DNA of 64,000 nucleotides from Artocarpus heterophyllus (GCA_025403435.1 CM046330.1:13352239-13416238); one strand, 5' to 3'; shown: positions 1 to 11,540, counted from the stretch's first letter. Numbers and translations are program-made. Notes: generated by a model not told the origin, from the sequence alone.

Positions 1-235
1 CTATACTTCTTAATAGTTTACATAACAAGTCCATTGGTGGTACCATTTTGATTGAAGGTTTTGTTTTCTTTTAGAATATTTTAAGCTAAAATTTTCTTTT
101 GTTCAACAATTTGTGAATTATTATTTAACTTTAGGCAAACATCCACAACATCATAGATTATAATACAGTGCAAACACTAGAGTTATTCTTGAAGACATTC
201 TAGTTAATATTATTCAGCTTCACATGTTTAACTTT

Positions 236-2697
236 TTACGAGGACGCTCTTGGCACTGCACATAAAGGAAGGGCACCGTCAATGTGGAGTGTGAACATTA
301 TTCTATAGTTCACAGGTTTAGTTTCGTCCGCTAACTTGAAGCGGAATAAGTGAAGAAGCGCCATTGATACTATCTTCATCTGCCGGTAAGCGAACTCCTT
401 CCCAAGACAGATCCGAGGACCTGCCTGCAAAATATCATTTTCACAAAGTATAAACTTTTCAATTTTAATTAAATTGTTGGACTATTTTTCAAGTCTTGTG
501 TAAAAATTTGAGGAAATAAAGAGGAAACATACATGAAACGATATGAACTTGAAGGGCGATTCAGGTTGAAATTTTCCATCCTTAAGCCATCTCTCGGGTT
601 TGAAATCTTCACAATCTTGTCCCCAAATATGAGGCCTTCTGGCCATGGCATGGGACATGTAGTATACATCATCTCCTTTCTTCACTTTGAAGCCATCAGG
701 AAGAATATCGTCTACATCTGCGCTTCTCCCACCCTCAAAAGAACACGAGAAAAATTATTTGCATTTTTCATATGAAATACAAGTCTTTTTTTTTTTCCCT
801 TTTGACATGCATAAAAATATCTAATAGACAAAGTGCTTGATAAATTTCACAAAAAAAACAGGTGAAAAAAAAGGCTATTAAAAAAGTGCATAGCAACTAG
901 GCTGTAATGGTGAAATTTACCATAGGAACTGCAGGGTATAGCCTCAAAGTCTCTGTCAGTGCAGCATGGAGATAGTGCATTTTCTCGAGATTTGCTACCG
1001 TTATATTCGCAATGAAATCATCGATGTTAGCTGCATTCACTTGAGCCCCGACAACGTCTCTTACTTCTGCTACAACTTTTTCTTGTATAACAGAATTCTT
1101 GCACATCATGTAGAGAAACCACGACAGTGTATTTGCGGTGGTGTCCTTGCCAGCAAACACAAAACTCAGAACTATATCTCGCAGATATTTGTCATTCATT
1201 TGCTCTGGATCTTTCTCACTCTCCTTTAAAAACCTTGAGAGTATGTCCTCCTTGTCATTCTACAACCAAAATTAAAGAAAATGAAAAATCAATAATACAC
1301 TAAAAACCTTGAGAGAATGTCCTACAAAAGAAGAATTTACTACAAATGTAGAACATTATGGCGCTTGAACTCACACAATCTCGTCGCTCGGATACCAATA
1401 TCCTTTTTTCCTTGATAAGTTGATAAACAAACTCATCAATGAGTTGAATATTCTTTCTCAGGGAGGCTTCTGAACCGAGATTGAGAATCCTTTTCAGTTT
1501 CCATGATGGATCAAAAAATCGCCAGCAAAGCAGAGAATGTGAATCGTCAAAGGCCTTCATAAACGCAATCCCTTCTTTACTTGATCCCTCCAAGCAGTTC
1601 AATTCTACTCCAAACCCGACTTTGAATATAGAATCCAAAGTACATCTCATAAGCAAATCCTAACATAAGAACAGAAATGATATATAAGATAAGAACAAGT
1701 CAAAACATCATCAAATGAAACTAATGTGCATAAATCAATTTCGTTATACTCCTACCGTCTTTTGGCCTTATAATAACTACAAAAAGGCGAGGCCATTACA
1801 AATTCAATTTGAAGCAAAATAACTTCAACTTTTTAAACTTATTTCACATATGCATTTAAGGAAAAATCCTTATCTAGCTGCTTTTTTTTAAGGAAAAATC
1901 CCTGCCAAATTAAGCAAGCACTCCTTATTAATATTTTATTAGTTGACTTCCCACTGTTTTGTAACCAACAATCTAGCTATGAGTCTTTTCTGGCCTCTAA
2001 AATCGTAGAACATTCAATGGTTTAATTTAGATTTTTTTTGTTATATTTGCCTGTAGATACTAAAAAATAATTTATAGAAAGCTATTTGTTTTCTAGGTAT
2101 CAGACAAAAAAATGATTTTGATCAGATTAGACAGGCAAAAAAAAAGAGTACGCTACCGGTGGGAACACTTACTTGCATATCAAAAACCTGACCATGGTCA
2201 GACAACCTAGAAACAACTCTGACTAATTTTGCAGCGTTTTGTCTAAATACAGAGCAGCTAAAATCTCTGAGAAACCTTGCGGAGAACTCGAAGCTGGCGA
2301 GCCTCCTCTGCTGCCTCCACTTTTCGCCGTCGACAACAAATATGGCCTCTCCGGAAAGGTCAGTCGCCGTGTCCTTGTTGTGTTGTCCTCTCGAATACTT
2401 GTCGAAGTGTGTCTTCAGAACATGCTCGATATTTCGTGAGTCCGTCGTGAAAACCTGACTCTGCGCTGGCGCTAGAAACCGGAAAGTTGAGTGCTTAAAG
2501 GCCAGTTGGGTGTGGTAGTCGAAGATTTTGTTGTAGTTGAAGAGCAGGTTGAAAACAGTGCCTTTTACAGGCGGGTATTCTGGGCTTGTGATAGACTTGC
2601 CCGTGAAGATCTTTAGAAAGAGAAATGACAAAGTTAGAGAGAGAGAGGTTAGTGAAATCCAGATGAAGGTGAAGAAGATGCTATAGAAGGTGTCCAT
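236..2697 (-). CDS. Cytochrome P450, CYP704C-like (5 exons, 512 aa)
   Basis: Haem-thiolate mono-oxygenase of the CYP86 clan. CYP704 members are mostly fatty-acid hydroxylases at the ER; the CYP704C substrate is not settled. Exons on the minus strand: 2697-2173, 1659-1375, 1259-921, 733-533, 424-236. All introns are GT-AG and all junctions fall between codons, so the frame stays open for 512 codons, a normal family length. Visible motifs: hydrophobic N-terminal anchor (residues ~5-31), I-helix AGKDTT (306-311), K-helix ETLR (373-376), FKPERW (427-432), and the haem loop HAGPRICLG with Cys456. The start is the first ATG below a TATA box. No key residue is missing, so the gene looks functional. 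The subfamily call rests on recall of CYP704C1-type sequences; the P450 call itself is certain. Confidence 0.93.
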
Positions 2698-2733
2698 CTT
2701 TTTTTTTTTCTCTTGGAGTTGGGAAGAGCTAGG

Positions 2734-2741
2734 CTTATATA
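2734..2741 (-). promoter_or_regulatory. TATA box of the P450 gene
   Basis: TATATAAG on the minus strand, about 37 bp upstream of the P450 ATG. This would put transcription start only a few bases before the start codon, giving a very short leader. Inferred from motif and spacing only. Confidence 0.55.
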
Positions 2742-3246
2742 ATCAGAGACCACATGTGTTTGTTCAGTAAGTACAATAATAAGAGACGTGAGACATTGAA
2801 TACTGAAACAGTTGAACTGCCAGATTAAAGCTTAATAAATGGAAATAAATGGTTTGTTATACGGAGTTTTCCCCCGATAAAGTCAAGTCTTTTATAAGAC
2901 TACTACCATGCACTTACCCAGGGATGTAAATAAAATGTCGTTTTTTATTATCTAAATCACCAGAGGTGTTTTCAAAGTTCTTTCACCCAGGAATGTTAAC
3001 ATGTTGTTGCTCAATATAACTCAACGACATGCCGATTTACGTTCCATTAATTCACATATCCTTTGTGTTGTCAATTAAAAACCCTAATTCTACCGAGAAT
3101 GAAAAATATACGAAAGAAAAATAAACAAGAATAGATAAAATTTATAAAGATTCACCCTCGATCTAAGATCAAGCATTGCACAATAATTTACTAAGATGAT
3201 AAATAAGTTAATAAGAGAAAAACTGTACTCTCTCTAAAATTTTTCT
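2742..3246. other. Intergenic spacer between P450 gene and its pseudogene copy
   Basis: AT-rich DNA of about 500 bp. I see no ORF or RNA gene; it probably holds the distal promoter of the intact P450. Confidence 0.5.
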
Positions 3247-3543
3247 CTAGTCAACGTGTGTCTTAAGAACATGCTCGATATTTCACGAGTCTGTCGTGAA
3301 AATCTGGCTCTGCACTGGCACCAGAAACCGGAAAGTTGAGTGCTTAAAGGCCAGTTGGGTTTGGTAGTCGTAGATTTTGCTGCAGTAAAAGAGCAGGTTG
3401 AAAACAGTGCCTTTCACAGGTGGGTATTCTGGGTCGGTTATGCATTTTCCTATAAAGATTCTTAGAAAGAGAAATGAGAAGATTAGGAAGAGAAGGAGAA
3501 GTGAAAACCAGAGGAAGGTGAAGATAGTATACAGGATTTCCAT
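3247..3543 (-). pseudogene. Truncated tandem copy of the CYP704C first exon
   Basis: Begins with an ATG and encodes about 87 codons closely matching the N-terminus of the neighbouring intact P450, including the stretch PEYPPVKGTVFNLLF. After TTDS the CGA arginine codon of the intact gene is TGA (stop); homology then continues for about 12 codons to a TAG at 3249-3247 and ends. No downstream P450 exons (I-helix, ExxR, haem loop) lie between it and the intact gene. It is a broken tandem duplicate, same strand, about 550 bp upstream. A very short expressed peptide cannot be excluded but has no catalytic part. Confidence 0.9.
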
Positions 3544-3776
3544 CTTTGTTTTGTGATCAGTCTAACAGAAATATGTGTGTACATGTATACATGTATGTAT
3601 GTATGCATGTATATGTGTTTGTAAACCCTGTAAAGCTTGATGGAGATAAGAGACATGGGAAAGTAGTACGGTGAAAGCGGTTAAATTGTCAAGAAGCTAG
3701 ACGAAGGGAAAATGTTTGGGATTGGTGTTTATCGGGAAAATTTTTTTGTCATTATTTGAAAAGCTAGTTAAATGAC

Positions 3777-4076
3777 CTCAGAAATGTCATTTTTTAAAAA
3801 AACTTTAAAAAAAAATATTAAATTTTAAAAATATTTGTAGTAAGTGTTATATTTACAATATAAACAACTTATTATTATGTAAATAAGAAATATTTACATC
3901 ATAAAAAAAGTAAATATATTATTTACACTATAAATCTATTTATTATTTAAATAAGAATTATTTACACTATAAACAAAAAGTAAATAAATTATTTATATAA
4001 CAAATATGAGATTTATTATAAATATTTTTAAAATTTAATACTTGTCATAATTATTTTTAAAAAAGTGATGTTTCTT
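3777..4076. repeat. Foldback MITE-like element (ATTTACA family), copy 1
   Basis: The two ends are imperfect inverted copies: a T/A-rich end leading into AAATATTTGTAGTAA on the left and an inverted equivalent on the right. The centre holds many ATTTACA/TGTAAAT words. The same layout recurs near 24280-24560 and 50655-50910. No coding capacity. Confidence 0.5.
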
Positions 4077-4144
4077 ATAATTTTTGGTATATTAATATTT
4101 ATCTAATGCACGTCGCTTTCTAAAATGACCCCCCTTAAATTCTG

Positions 4145-4312
4145 TTGTATATGCTTTTCTTACATAATTTTCACACAATCGGCATATTAATAATTATCAG
4201 TTGTATATGCTTTTCTTACGTGATTTTCACACAATCGGCATATTAATAAATATCAGTTGTATATGCTTTTCTTACATAATTTTCACACAATCGGCATATT
4301 AATAATTATCAG
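4145..4312. repeat. Tandem repeat, 56 bp x 3
   Basis: Three head-to-tail copies of a 56-bp unit (4145-4200, 4201-4256, 4257-4312), each starting TTGTATATGC and ending TATCAG. Copies differ at only a few bases, so the amplification is recent. Confidence 0.9.
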
Positions 4313-4529
4313 GAGGTTGTTAGGATAACAACGAAAAATTTGTCAAATTTTTCCTTTATATTTTCCTTAAAAAAGCAAAAATTTGCCCCTTCTTTGTAAG
4401 GGATCCCCATGTGTTGAAGTACTATGACGTGTCCCTTATATTTTACTTAAAAACGATTTGTGGCGTTATAGACAACTTGTAAAGTGTTTTTATACGATTT
4501 ATAAAATGCGGGGCAAATATAACATACTC

Positions 4530-4606
4530 AAAAATATAACCCAAAAGATGAATTTTGATAAAACACTTAAAAATATAACCCAAAAGATGAATTTTGATAA
4601 AATACA
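4530..4606. repeat. 39-bp direct duplication abutting the Copia LTR
   Basis: Two adjacent ~39-bp copies (4530-4568 and 4569-4606) sharing ATATAACCCAAAAGATGA. The second copy ends exactly where the LTR begins. Confidence 0.75.
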
Positions 4607-5071
4607 TGTTAGAGATTTTTCATATCCATAACTATAACTTCCAAAATATGCATGAACCAAATTGCATAAAAATCATCTAAATAAAGAAATGTAAAGGAAA
4701 TGAAATCTAATGTCCAACTATTGATAACCAGAAGAATGAATGGAGAGTATATTTGCAAGAATTACTGAAGAAAATTTTTGTGAAAAAGAAGAGAATCTTG
4801 TAAACCTTAAGCAATTTAAAAAATGGTGTATTTTCTCTACATAACTGCTTAGGGACCCTCTAGATTTTTTATGTAATATTTAAACACACCCACACCAAGG
4901 TGTATGTTACCATCAATCAAAAAAGAGGCCTTTTCTTTCCTAAAACATTATAAGAGTTTTGAATGCCCTTTGATTGACATCTCTTAAAAACAAAGATATA
5001 TTAGACCACTTTAATTTATTTTATTTATTTATTATCGTTTAAAAACTAAAATAAAAAATATTAAAATAACA
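4607..5071 (-). repeat. Copia 3' LTR (465 bp)
   Basis: Runs from TGTTAG to AACA on the plus strand and is bordered inside by the polypurine tract. Its first ~230 bp aligns with 10531-10764, the other LTR. Confidence 0.9.
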
Positions 5072-5084
5072 TTCTTCCACTTAG
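5072..5084 (-). other. Polypurine tract of the Copia element
   Basis: On the minus strand the 13 bases before the 3' LTR read CTAAGTGGAAGAA, a typical plus-strand priming tract for Copia elements. Confidence 0.8.
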
Positions 5085-5341
5085 TCTACATATATTTTCT
5101 AGATGACCAAAATCAACCAATCTCAAACTTAAGGAATAAACACATAAATCATGGCGATATGTCCTCTTAGAACGAGTATTATCTTCCATATATTATAATG
5201 CATTACATCCCTTAATACTAACACAACTAAATATGAATATGTGCACAACTAAATATGAGAAAACATCACAACTGAATAAGAGTTTCATTAAAATAATAAA
5301 TGTATGTACAATGAATTTTACATTATGGAACCAAGTCTTAT

Positions 5342-8300
5342 TCATACTACGTGATCCTTAAAATTCTTTGGTGGCAGGCCTTTAGTTAAAGGATCGGCAG
5401 TCATCAACTCAGTGCTAATGCGTTCAATAACCACTTTCTTTTCTTTAACACATTCTCTTATAGATAAGTACTTAATGTCGATGTGTTTACTCCAACTACT
5501 ACTTTTGTTGTTCGTAGCCATAAACACCGTAGCTAAATTGTCATGTACAATCTCAATGGCCTAGAAATAGATCCACAATTCTAAGCCCAGATATAAAACT
5601 CTTCAACAATACACCATGCGAAGTAGCTTCAAAACAAGAAACAAACTCAGCCTCCATAGTATAGGTAGCAGTCAAAGTCTGCTTCGCACTCCTCTAAGAT
5701 ATAGCTCCACCGGCAAACATGAAAACATTACTAGATGTTGATTTTCACGAATCAATACAACCAGCAAAGTTTGAATCAGAGTATCCAATCACCTCCATAA
5801 TGTCAGTCCGTATATATATGAGTATGTAATCCTTAGTCCCTTGAAGGTGCCTCATCACCTTCTTTGCAGCTCTGTAATGGTCAACACTTAGGTTACTCTA
5901 ATATCAGTCTAACATTCCCACAGCAAATGCAATGTCAGGTTTTGTGTAGACCTAAGCATACATTAGGCTTCCAACGGTTGAAACATATAGAATGTTTTCC
6001 ATTTGTTCCTGTTTGAGCTTCTTTTTTGGGCACTGATTCAAATTGAACCTGTCACCCTTTACAATGGGTGCCACACTTGGTGAACAATCCTTCATCCGAA
6101 ACCTCTCTAGAACCTTGTTGATATATGTCTCTTGAGACAAACCCAAAATGCCTTGAGATCTATCCCTATGGATCTTAATGCCAATGACATAAGATGCATC
6201 TCTTATATCCTTCATATGAAAGTTCTTTGAGAGAAATTGCATCACCTCATATAGCAATCCCTTATCATTAGTTGTAAGTAATATGTCATTCACATATAGC
6301 ACAAAGAAACAAATCCTACTCCCACTGACCTTCTGGTATATACATTGATCCATAATATTATCTTCAAAACCAAATGAAGAGATAACATCATGGAACTTTA
6401 AATATCACTGACAAGAGACTTGTTTCAATCCATATATGGATTTCTTAAGCTTGTAGACTAAATGCTCATCGTCACTAGAGACAAATCCTTCTAATTGTTT
6501 CATATAAACCTCTTCCTCTAGATCACCATTGAGAAAGGCTATTTTCACATCCATTTGATGCAAATATAAAGCAAAATGGGTGACCAATGCCATAATAACT
6601 AAAAGAGAATCCTTTTTAGATACAAGAGAGCTCTTCATATAGTCGATTCCTTCTCTTTAAGTGAATCCTTTAAGAACGAGTCTTGCCTTATGTCTCTCAA
6701 TGTTGCCCAATGAGTTTTTCTTTGATTTAAAGACCCACTTACATCCAATGGCTCTTATATCATTAGGCAATTCAACAAGATCTGAGACTCTGTTGATGCC
6801 ATAGAATCCATTTCATCTTTCATGGCACTGTACCATAAGTCAGATTCCTTAGAACTCATGGCCTGTGAAAACGTTTCAAGATCATTTTCGATTCCAACAT
6901 TGTAGTCAGACACTTGTAGATACACAATATGGTCACTAGACATCGCCAACTGCTTTTCTCTAGTAGATCTCCTTAATGTTGGTTCAACATTCTCCTGAAG
7001 AGCATGTTGTTCAACAACCTGTTCAATAGATTCTTGTATCTGTTGTTCAACTGGATCCACTATTTCTTAATCAGCAGTCTCTGGAACACGAATGACCTAT
7101 TGTTGTTCATCACATATTTGAACTCTAGGCATGTTGTGTACAACAATCACTCAACCATATGAAGTGGAAGGTTGAACATCTGTATGATCTTTCTCAAAAA
7201 CAGTGTTCCAAGATCGATTGCTCCTACGAATTATGTCATTCTCAAGAAATTTTACATTCCTTGATTCCACAAATCTAGTACTGTAAAACGAACAATAAAA
7301 TATGTATCCCTTATACTTTTTAGCATAACCAACAAAATATCCACTTATAGTCCTTGGGTCTAGTTTTTTCTCTTATGGATTATAAACTCTTACTATCGAC
7401 AGGCATCCCCAAATGCGTACATGTTACAAACTTGGTTTCCAACCTTTGAATAACTCAAAATGCTTTTTTGGGAGAGCCTTGGCTGGAACTCGGTTCAATA
7501 TGTACACTGTCGTCTTAGGAGCTTCAGTTCACAAGGATTCAAGAAGTTTGGAGCTAGTAAGCATACTCCATACCATGTCCAATAATGTTCTATTTCTTTA
7601 GCTACACCATTCTAGTCTAGATAACCAGGCATAGTGTATTAGACAACAATCACATGCTCTTCAAGACACTTTGCAAATGGAACTGGTGCTTATCCATGCT
7701 CAATGTATCTACCATAGTACTCTCCACCTCTATCAGATCTCACGATCTGAATTTGATTTTTGCATTGTTTCTCTACTTCACTTTAAAGACATTAAAAGCA
7801 TCTAGTACTTCACTTTTATTGCTAAGCAAGTAGAGATATATGTATCGTGAATAGTCATCTATGAAAGAGATGAAGTATCTTTGAGAATACGCATCCATGC
7901 CTGGACTATAAATATCCGTACGTATGATTTCCAATAAATCAGAACTCCTCTTGGCACCATTCTTTGACTTGTTGGTCTGCTTACCCTTAATGCAGTCCAT
8001 AGAAGTATCAAAATCAAAACAATCTAGAGTACTAAGTACTCCATCATTTACTAATCTCTTAATTCTCTCAAAGGAGATATGTACCAATCTCCAATGCTAC
8101 GACATAGAGGATTCATCATTTACAACACATCGCTTTATACCAACATTTTCATGAATGTGCGTAGTAGTATAATTAGCATCATTTTGTAAATTAAGACAAA
8201 AAAGACCATCAGAAAAAATACCACATCCAATAAAATTAGATTTACAAAATAAACTTAAGAAAGATTCTGAAAAATTAAAAGAATATCCAACTGATACAAG

Positions 8301-9380
8301 TCTGGAAACTGAAATTAAATTTCTAAAAAAACTACGAATATAAAATGTCTTTTCCTAATACAAAAAAAAAAACCACTACTTAAGACTAGTTCGCGCGTTC
8401 CTATAGCCTCCTCATGTAAGCGCATCTTATTTCTAGAGTAAATGCTTTGCTCATTTCTCACTGGCTTTCGCAGGTCTTGCAATCCCTGTAAGGAAGTAGT
8501 AACATGGATTGTAGAACTGGAGACAATCCACCATGTGTTATAATTAAAATCAATCATATTGGATTCATAACACATAAGTAAGAGTTGAGTACCTTTCTTG
8601 TCAAGCCACTCCTGGAATTTAGAGCAGTCCTTTTTCATTTGCCCCTTCTTCTTACAAAAGAAGCATTTGAACTCTTTCTTAATATTCGATTAGGCAGGAA
8701 CCTTGCCTTTCCCCTTTTGCTTGGCTTGAAATTTCTTCTTATTTTCTTGGGTTACCAGATTTACTTTCTCTCCCTCTTCCATAATGAGTCTTTCCTCCTC
8801 TGAACACAGATGGTAAACAACTCATTAATTGACCATTTGTCCTTATATGTGTTATAGAAGATCTTAAAGGGACCATACTCCATGGGTAAAGTATTCGGAA
8901 TGTAATGAATCACGAAGGAATCAAACATCTCAATCTCAAGCGTCTTCAGTTGAGTTGCAATGTCCCTCATGCACATGATATGCTCATGCACGCCTCTAAT
9001 ACCAGTAAGCCTGCAAGGATGAAAACTGCATGATCAGCGTGCTTGCCAATGCCTTATCCGACAACTCAAACTATTCATCAATAGCCTTTAGTAGTGCTCG
9101 GATATTGTCATATTAATCAACTGAACCCCTAATCCCAACAAAGATCTTGGCCTTTATGAATATAACTGAGAGGCGATTAAATCGCTCCTATTTTTCATAT
9201 CAATCAACATCATCTCGAATGCTAGTCTTAGTGATAGGAGTGGTTCATCTTTCTTAATGGCATAGTCAATGTCCATCCACCCCAAATGAAATAGTATCCT
9301 CTCCTTTCAGACCTTATAGTTATCACCCTTAAACTTGGGAATATCGTTTTTCATATCAGATAAAGTAAGAGATTGAATTA
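5342..9380 (-). pseudogene. Broken Copia gag-pol polyprotein
   Basis: Pieces in order from the 5' end: gag (about 9380-8315), with a zinc knuckle at 8665-8624 spaced CX2CX4-X-X4C but Gln in place of His; integrase core (8087-7773) with ISFIDDYSR; a linker (7060-6755); reverse transcriptase (6638-5952) with the Copia signature around KIAFLNGDL and a catalytic box YVND instead of YVDD; RNase H (about 5940-5342), including EAEF and a C-terminal ADPLTKGLP. In-frame stops and frameshifts separate the pieces. The remnant cannot make a working polyprotein. Family assignment is certain; exact domain edges are approximate. Confidence 0.92.
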
Positions 9381-10076
9381 TTGCAATACATCAAACATAC
9401 ATGCTCATGTCACAAAATTTGAAGCTAATAACTATATGTCATGTTTTACGAATGTAAATCATGCTACAAAAATTATGAATCAAATAATATATAAAAACTA
9501 CCTATGGGCTAAGTTTATAATTCATATAGATTCACATACGACCTTATAATAAAATTATTAAACTATATTCTATTTCTTAATCTATGTGGGCAAAGTAAGA
9601 AAATAATTTAATATTTCATCCTAACGAATCATGTTTAATATAATAATATTTCCTATGAGATAAATTTTATTATACTAAACATAATTTGTTACAATTAATA
9701 TCTATTTAACTATATGTGATTCAAAAAACTTAACATATAATTTCAGTATAATCAAAGATATTGTGACTACTCTCAAATCAATTAAAAATATACAAATCAC
9801 TTAAGACATTTAATTTTCATATGTAAATATTCATGAAATTGCTTGTATCAAAAATAACAATTGAAGAATACATACAACATAAATTATGCATAAATTTATA
9901 ACCATATCTAAAATAAATTTCCAAAATTCTATTTAAACATAAATAATAAAATCTTGGATATCATTAAATTCATTTTAGGTTCATCAAAAATTAATTTTCC
10001 AAAATACCCAAATCAAAAATTCTGTAAAAAAATACCAAACAGAATTAATTAAAAAAAATTGTCAAAAATGTCCCTG

Positions 10077-10246
10077 AAAACGACATGTCGTTTTCTATCA
10101 TATAATGAAAACAACGTGTCATTTTCAGCTAGGTGAGGCGCGCCCTTCTTCGAGTAAAACGACGTGTCATTTTTCACTATGAAAAATGACATGTCATTTT
10201 TTACCCAGAAACGCGCCCCCTTGGTACCAAAACGACATGTCATTTT
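10077..10246. repeat. Five copies of an 18-bp palindromic motif in the Copia leader
   Basis: Starts at 10077, 10108, 10156, 10183 and 10229. Consensus AAAAYRACRTGTCRTTTT. The copies at 10077 and 10183 are perfect palindromes (for example AAAATGACATGTCATTTT). They lie between the primer-binding site and gag, the untranslated leader of the retrotransposon. Confidence 0.85.
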
Positions 10247-10515
10247 GGACCCTAGAAAATCGTCTTCCTTGCGAAAATGGGTCTCCTTGACCTGCAAAAG
10301 ACCCACATGGGTCCAAATGTAGACCCAGCCGTTTCTAGACCTTCCAGGCACCAAAATTGATGTTATAAAAACCCAAAAATGTTAGAAAATCAATTTCTTA
10401 ATGATTTCTAACCTTGGTTTTCATCAAAAATTGCAGAACAAGGTTTTGGGTATTTTGAAAAACTTTAATAAACTTTAAGAACCTATTCATACAAACCAAA
10501 GAAGAGGAAAAACAA

Positions 10516-10528
10516 GGCTCTGAGACCA
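10516..10528 (-). other. Copia primer-binding site (initiator tRNA-Met type)
   Basis: Minus strand TGGTCTCAGAGCC, two bases inside the 5' LTR. It matches the complement of the initiator tRNA-Met 3' end (TGGTATCAGAGCC) at 12 of 13 positions. Confidence 0.9.
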
Positions 10529-10530
10529 AA

Positions 10531-10764
10531 TGTTAGAGGCTTTTCATATACATAATTATGATTTTCAAAATATATATGAACCAAATTGCATAAAAATCAT
10601 CTAAATGTGGAAATGTAAAGGAAAGAAAATCTAACCTCCAGCCATTGATAACCAGAATAATGAATTGAGAGTATATCTGGAAGAATTACTGAAGAAAATT
10701 TTTATGAAAAAGAAGAAAATCTTCTAAACCTTAAGCAATTTAGAAAGATGGTATATTTCTTTGT
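10531..10764 (-). repeat. Copia 5' LTR, cut by assembly gap
   Basis: 234 bp aligned with the 3' LTR from its TGTTAG terminus. The remaining ~230 bp is expected inside the gap. Confidence 0.9.
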
Positions 10765-10864
10765 NNNNNNNNNNNNNNNNNNNNNNNNNNNNNNNNNNNN
10801 NNNNNNNNNNNNNNNNNNNNNNNNNNNNNNNNNNNNNNNNNNNNNNNNNNNNNNNNNNNNNNNN
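10765..10864. other. Assembly gap (100 N)
   Basis: Exactly 100 N, the usual placeholder for a gap of unknown size. It falls inside an LTR, a typical place for assembly collapse. Confidence 0.99.
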
Positions 10865-11345
10865 ACAACGCAAGCTAAATAACTAAATTAACCCATTAAA
10901 AAAGGGTTAGTCTTGCTGATGACTCTTGAACTTTAAAGTCATTTCTAGTTTGTCTCTCAAACTTTAAAAACTTTCATTTTGCCTTTTGAATTTTAAATTA
11001 ATCTATTTAAACCCTTTTGTTAAATTTTTTGTTAAAAGCATACAAAAAAAAGGGCTAATACAATCACGTGGTCTTTTTATCAAAAATTTTGTTAAAAATA
11101 AATAAAAAAAATGTAACATGACCACGCTTAAAACCCTTTTTTAGTTTAGTATTTTAACAAAAATCTTAACAAAAAGATTAAATAGGATTAGAATCAAAAT
11201 TCTAGGTAAAATAAAAACTTTCAGAATTCAACGTGCACCTTACGAATGGCTCTAAAGTTTGGGGGCGTCAACAACATTAATAATAAAAAAAAATTGACCC
11301 AGTGGCCAGTCCAATGAACTGCATGGAAGGTTTCAGATGTAGATG
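10865..11345. other. AT-rich spacer before RRP41
   Basis: No ORF or RNA gene seen. The distal promoter of RRP41 probably lies here. Confidence 0.5.
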
Positions 11346-11478
11346 AAACGGCGTCGTTGGAAGGACTTAAGAAGCTAGAGCTCCTCTTCTTGCGGGCTTC
11401 CGCTGTTGGTGGTTTTCAGGGTTTTGAGTTCGAAACGAAAAGCTTCCACTTTTCAAATTCGGCCAAAACGGCGTCGTT
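11346..11478 (+). promoter_or_regulatory. Paired AAACGGCGTCGTT motif upstream of RRP41
   Basis: An identical 13-bp word occurs at 11346-11358 and 11466-11478, exactly 120 bp apart, 195 and 75 bp before the RRP41 ATG. No TATA box is evident, as expected for a housekeeping gene. That it is a cis-element is inference. Confidence 0.45.
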
Positions 11479-11540
11479 CTCCTCCATCACTGCACTGTAC
11501 TTAACTCCTCCGCTCCAACACCTATCAAGCCTCTCCCGCT

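Larger units (their letters stand above)
4607..10764 (-). mobile_element. Degenerate Ty1/Copia LTR retrotransposon
   Basis: Complete in layout but decayed, coding on the minus strand. From its 5' end (right): 5' LTR (10531 into the gap), primer-binding site (10516-10528), leader with palindromes, gag, protease/integrase, reverse transcriptase, RNase H, polypurine tract (5072-5084), 3' LTR (4607-5071). The integrase-before-RT order is the Copia diagnostic. LTRs start TGTTAG on the plus strand; the left one ends ...AACA. The LTRs share long blocks but differ at dozens of positions over ~230 bp, so the insertion is old. Numerous stops break gag-pol. The left flanking 5 bases are ATACA; the right target site is hidden by the gap. 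Confidence 0.95.

Noticed and set aside
10049..10354. 101-codon minus-strand frame in the Copia leader
   Set aside because: Its protein is only a translation of the repeated 18-bp palindromes; it lies before gag in the untranslated leader.
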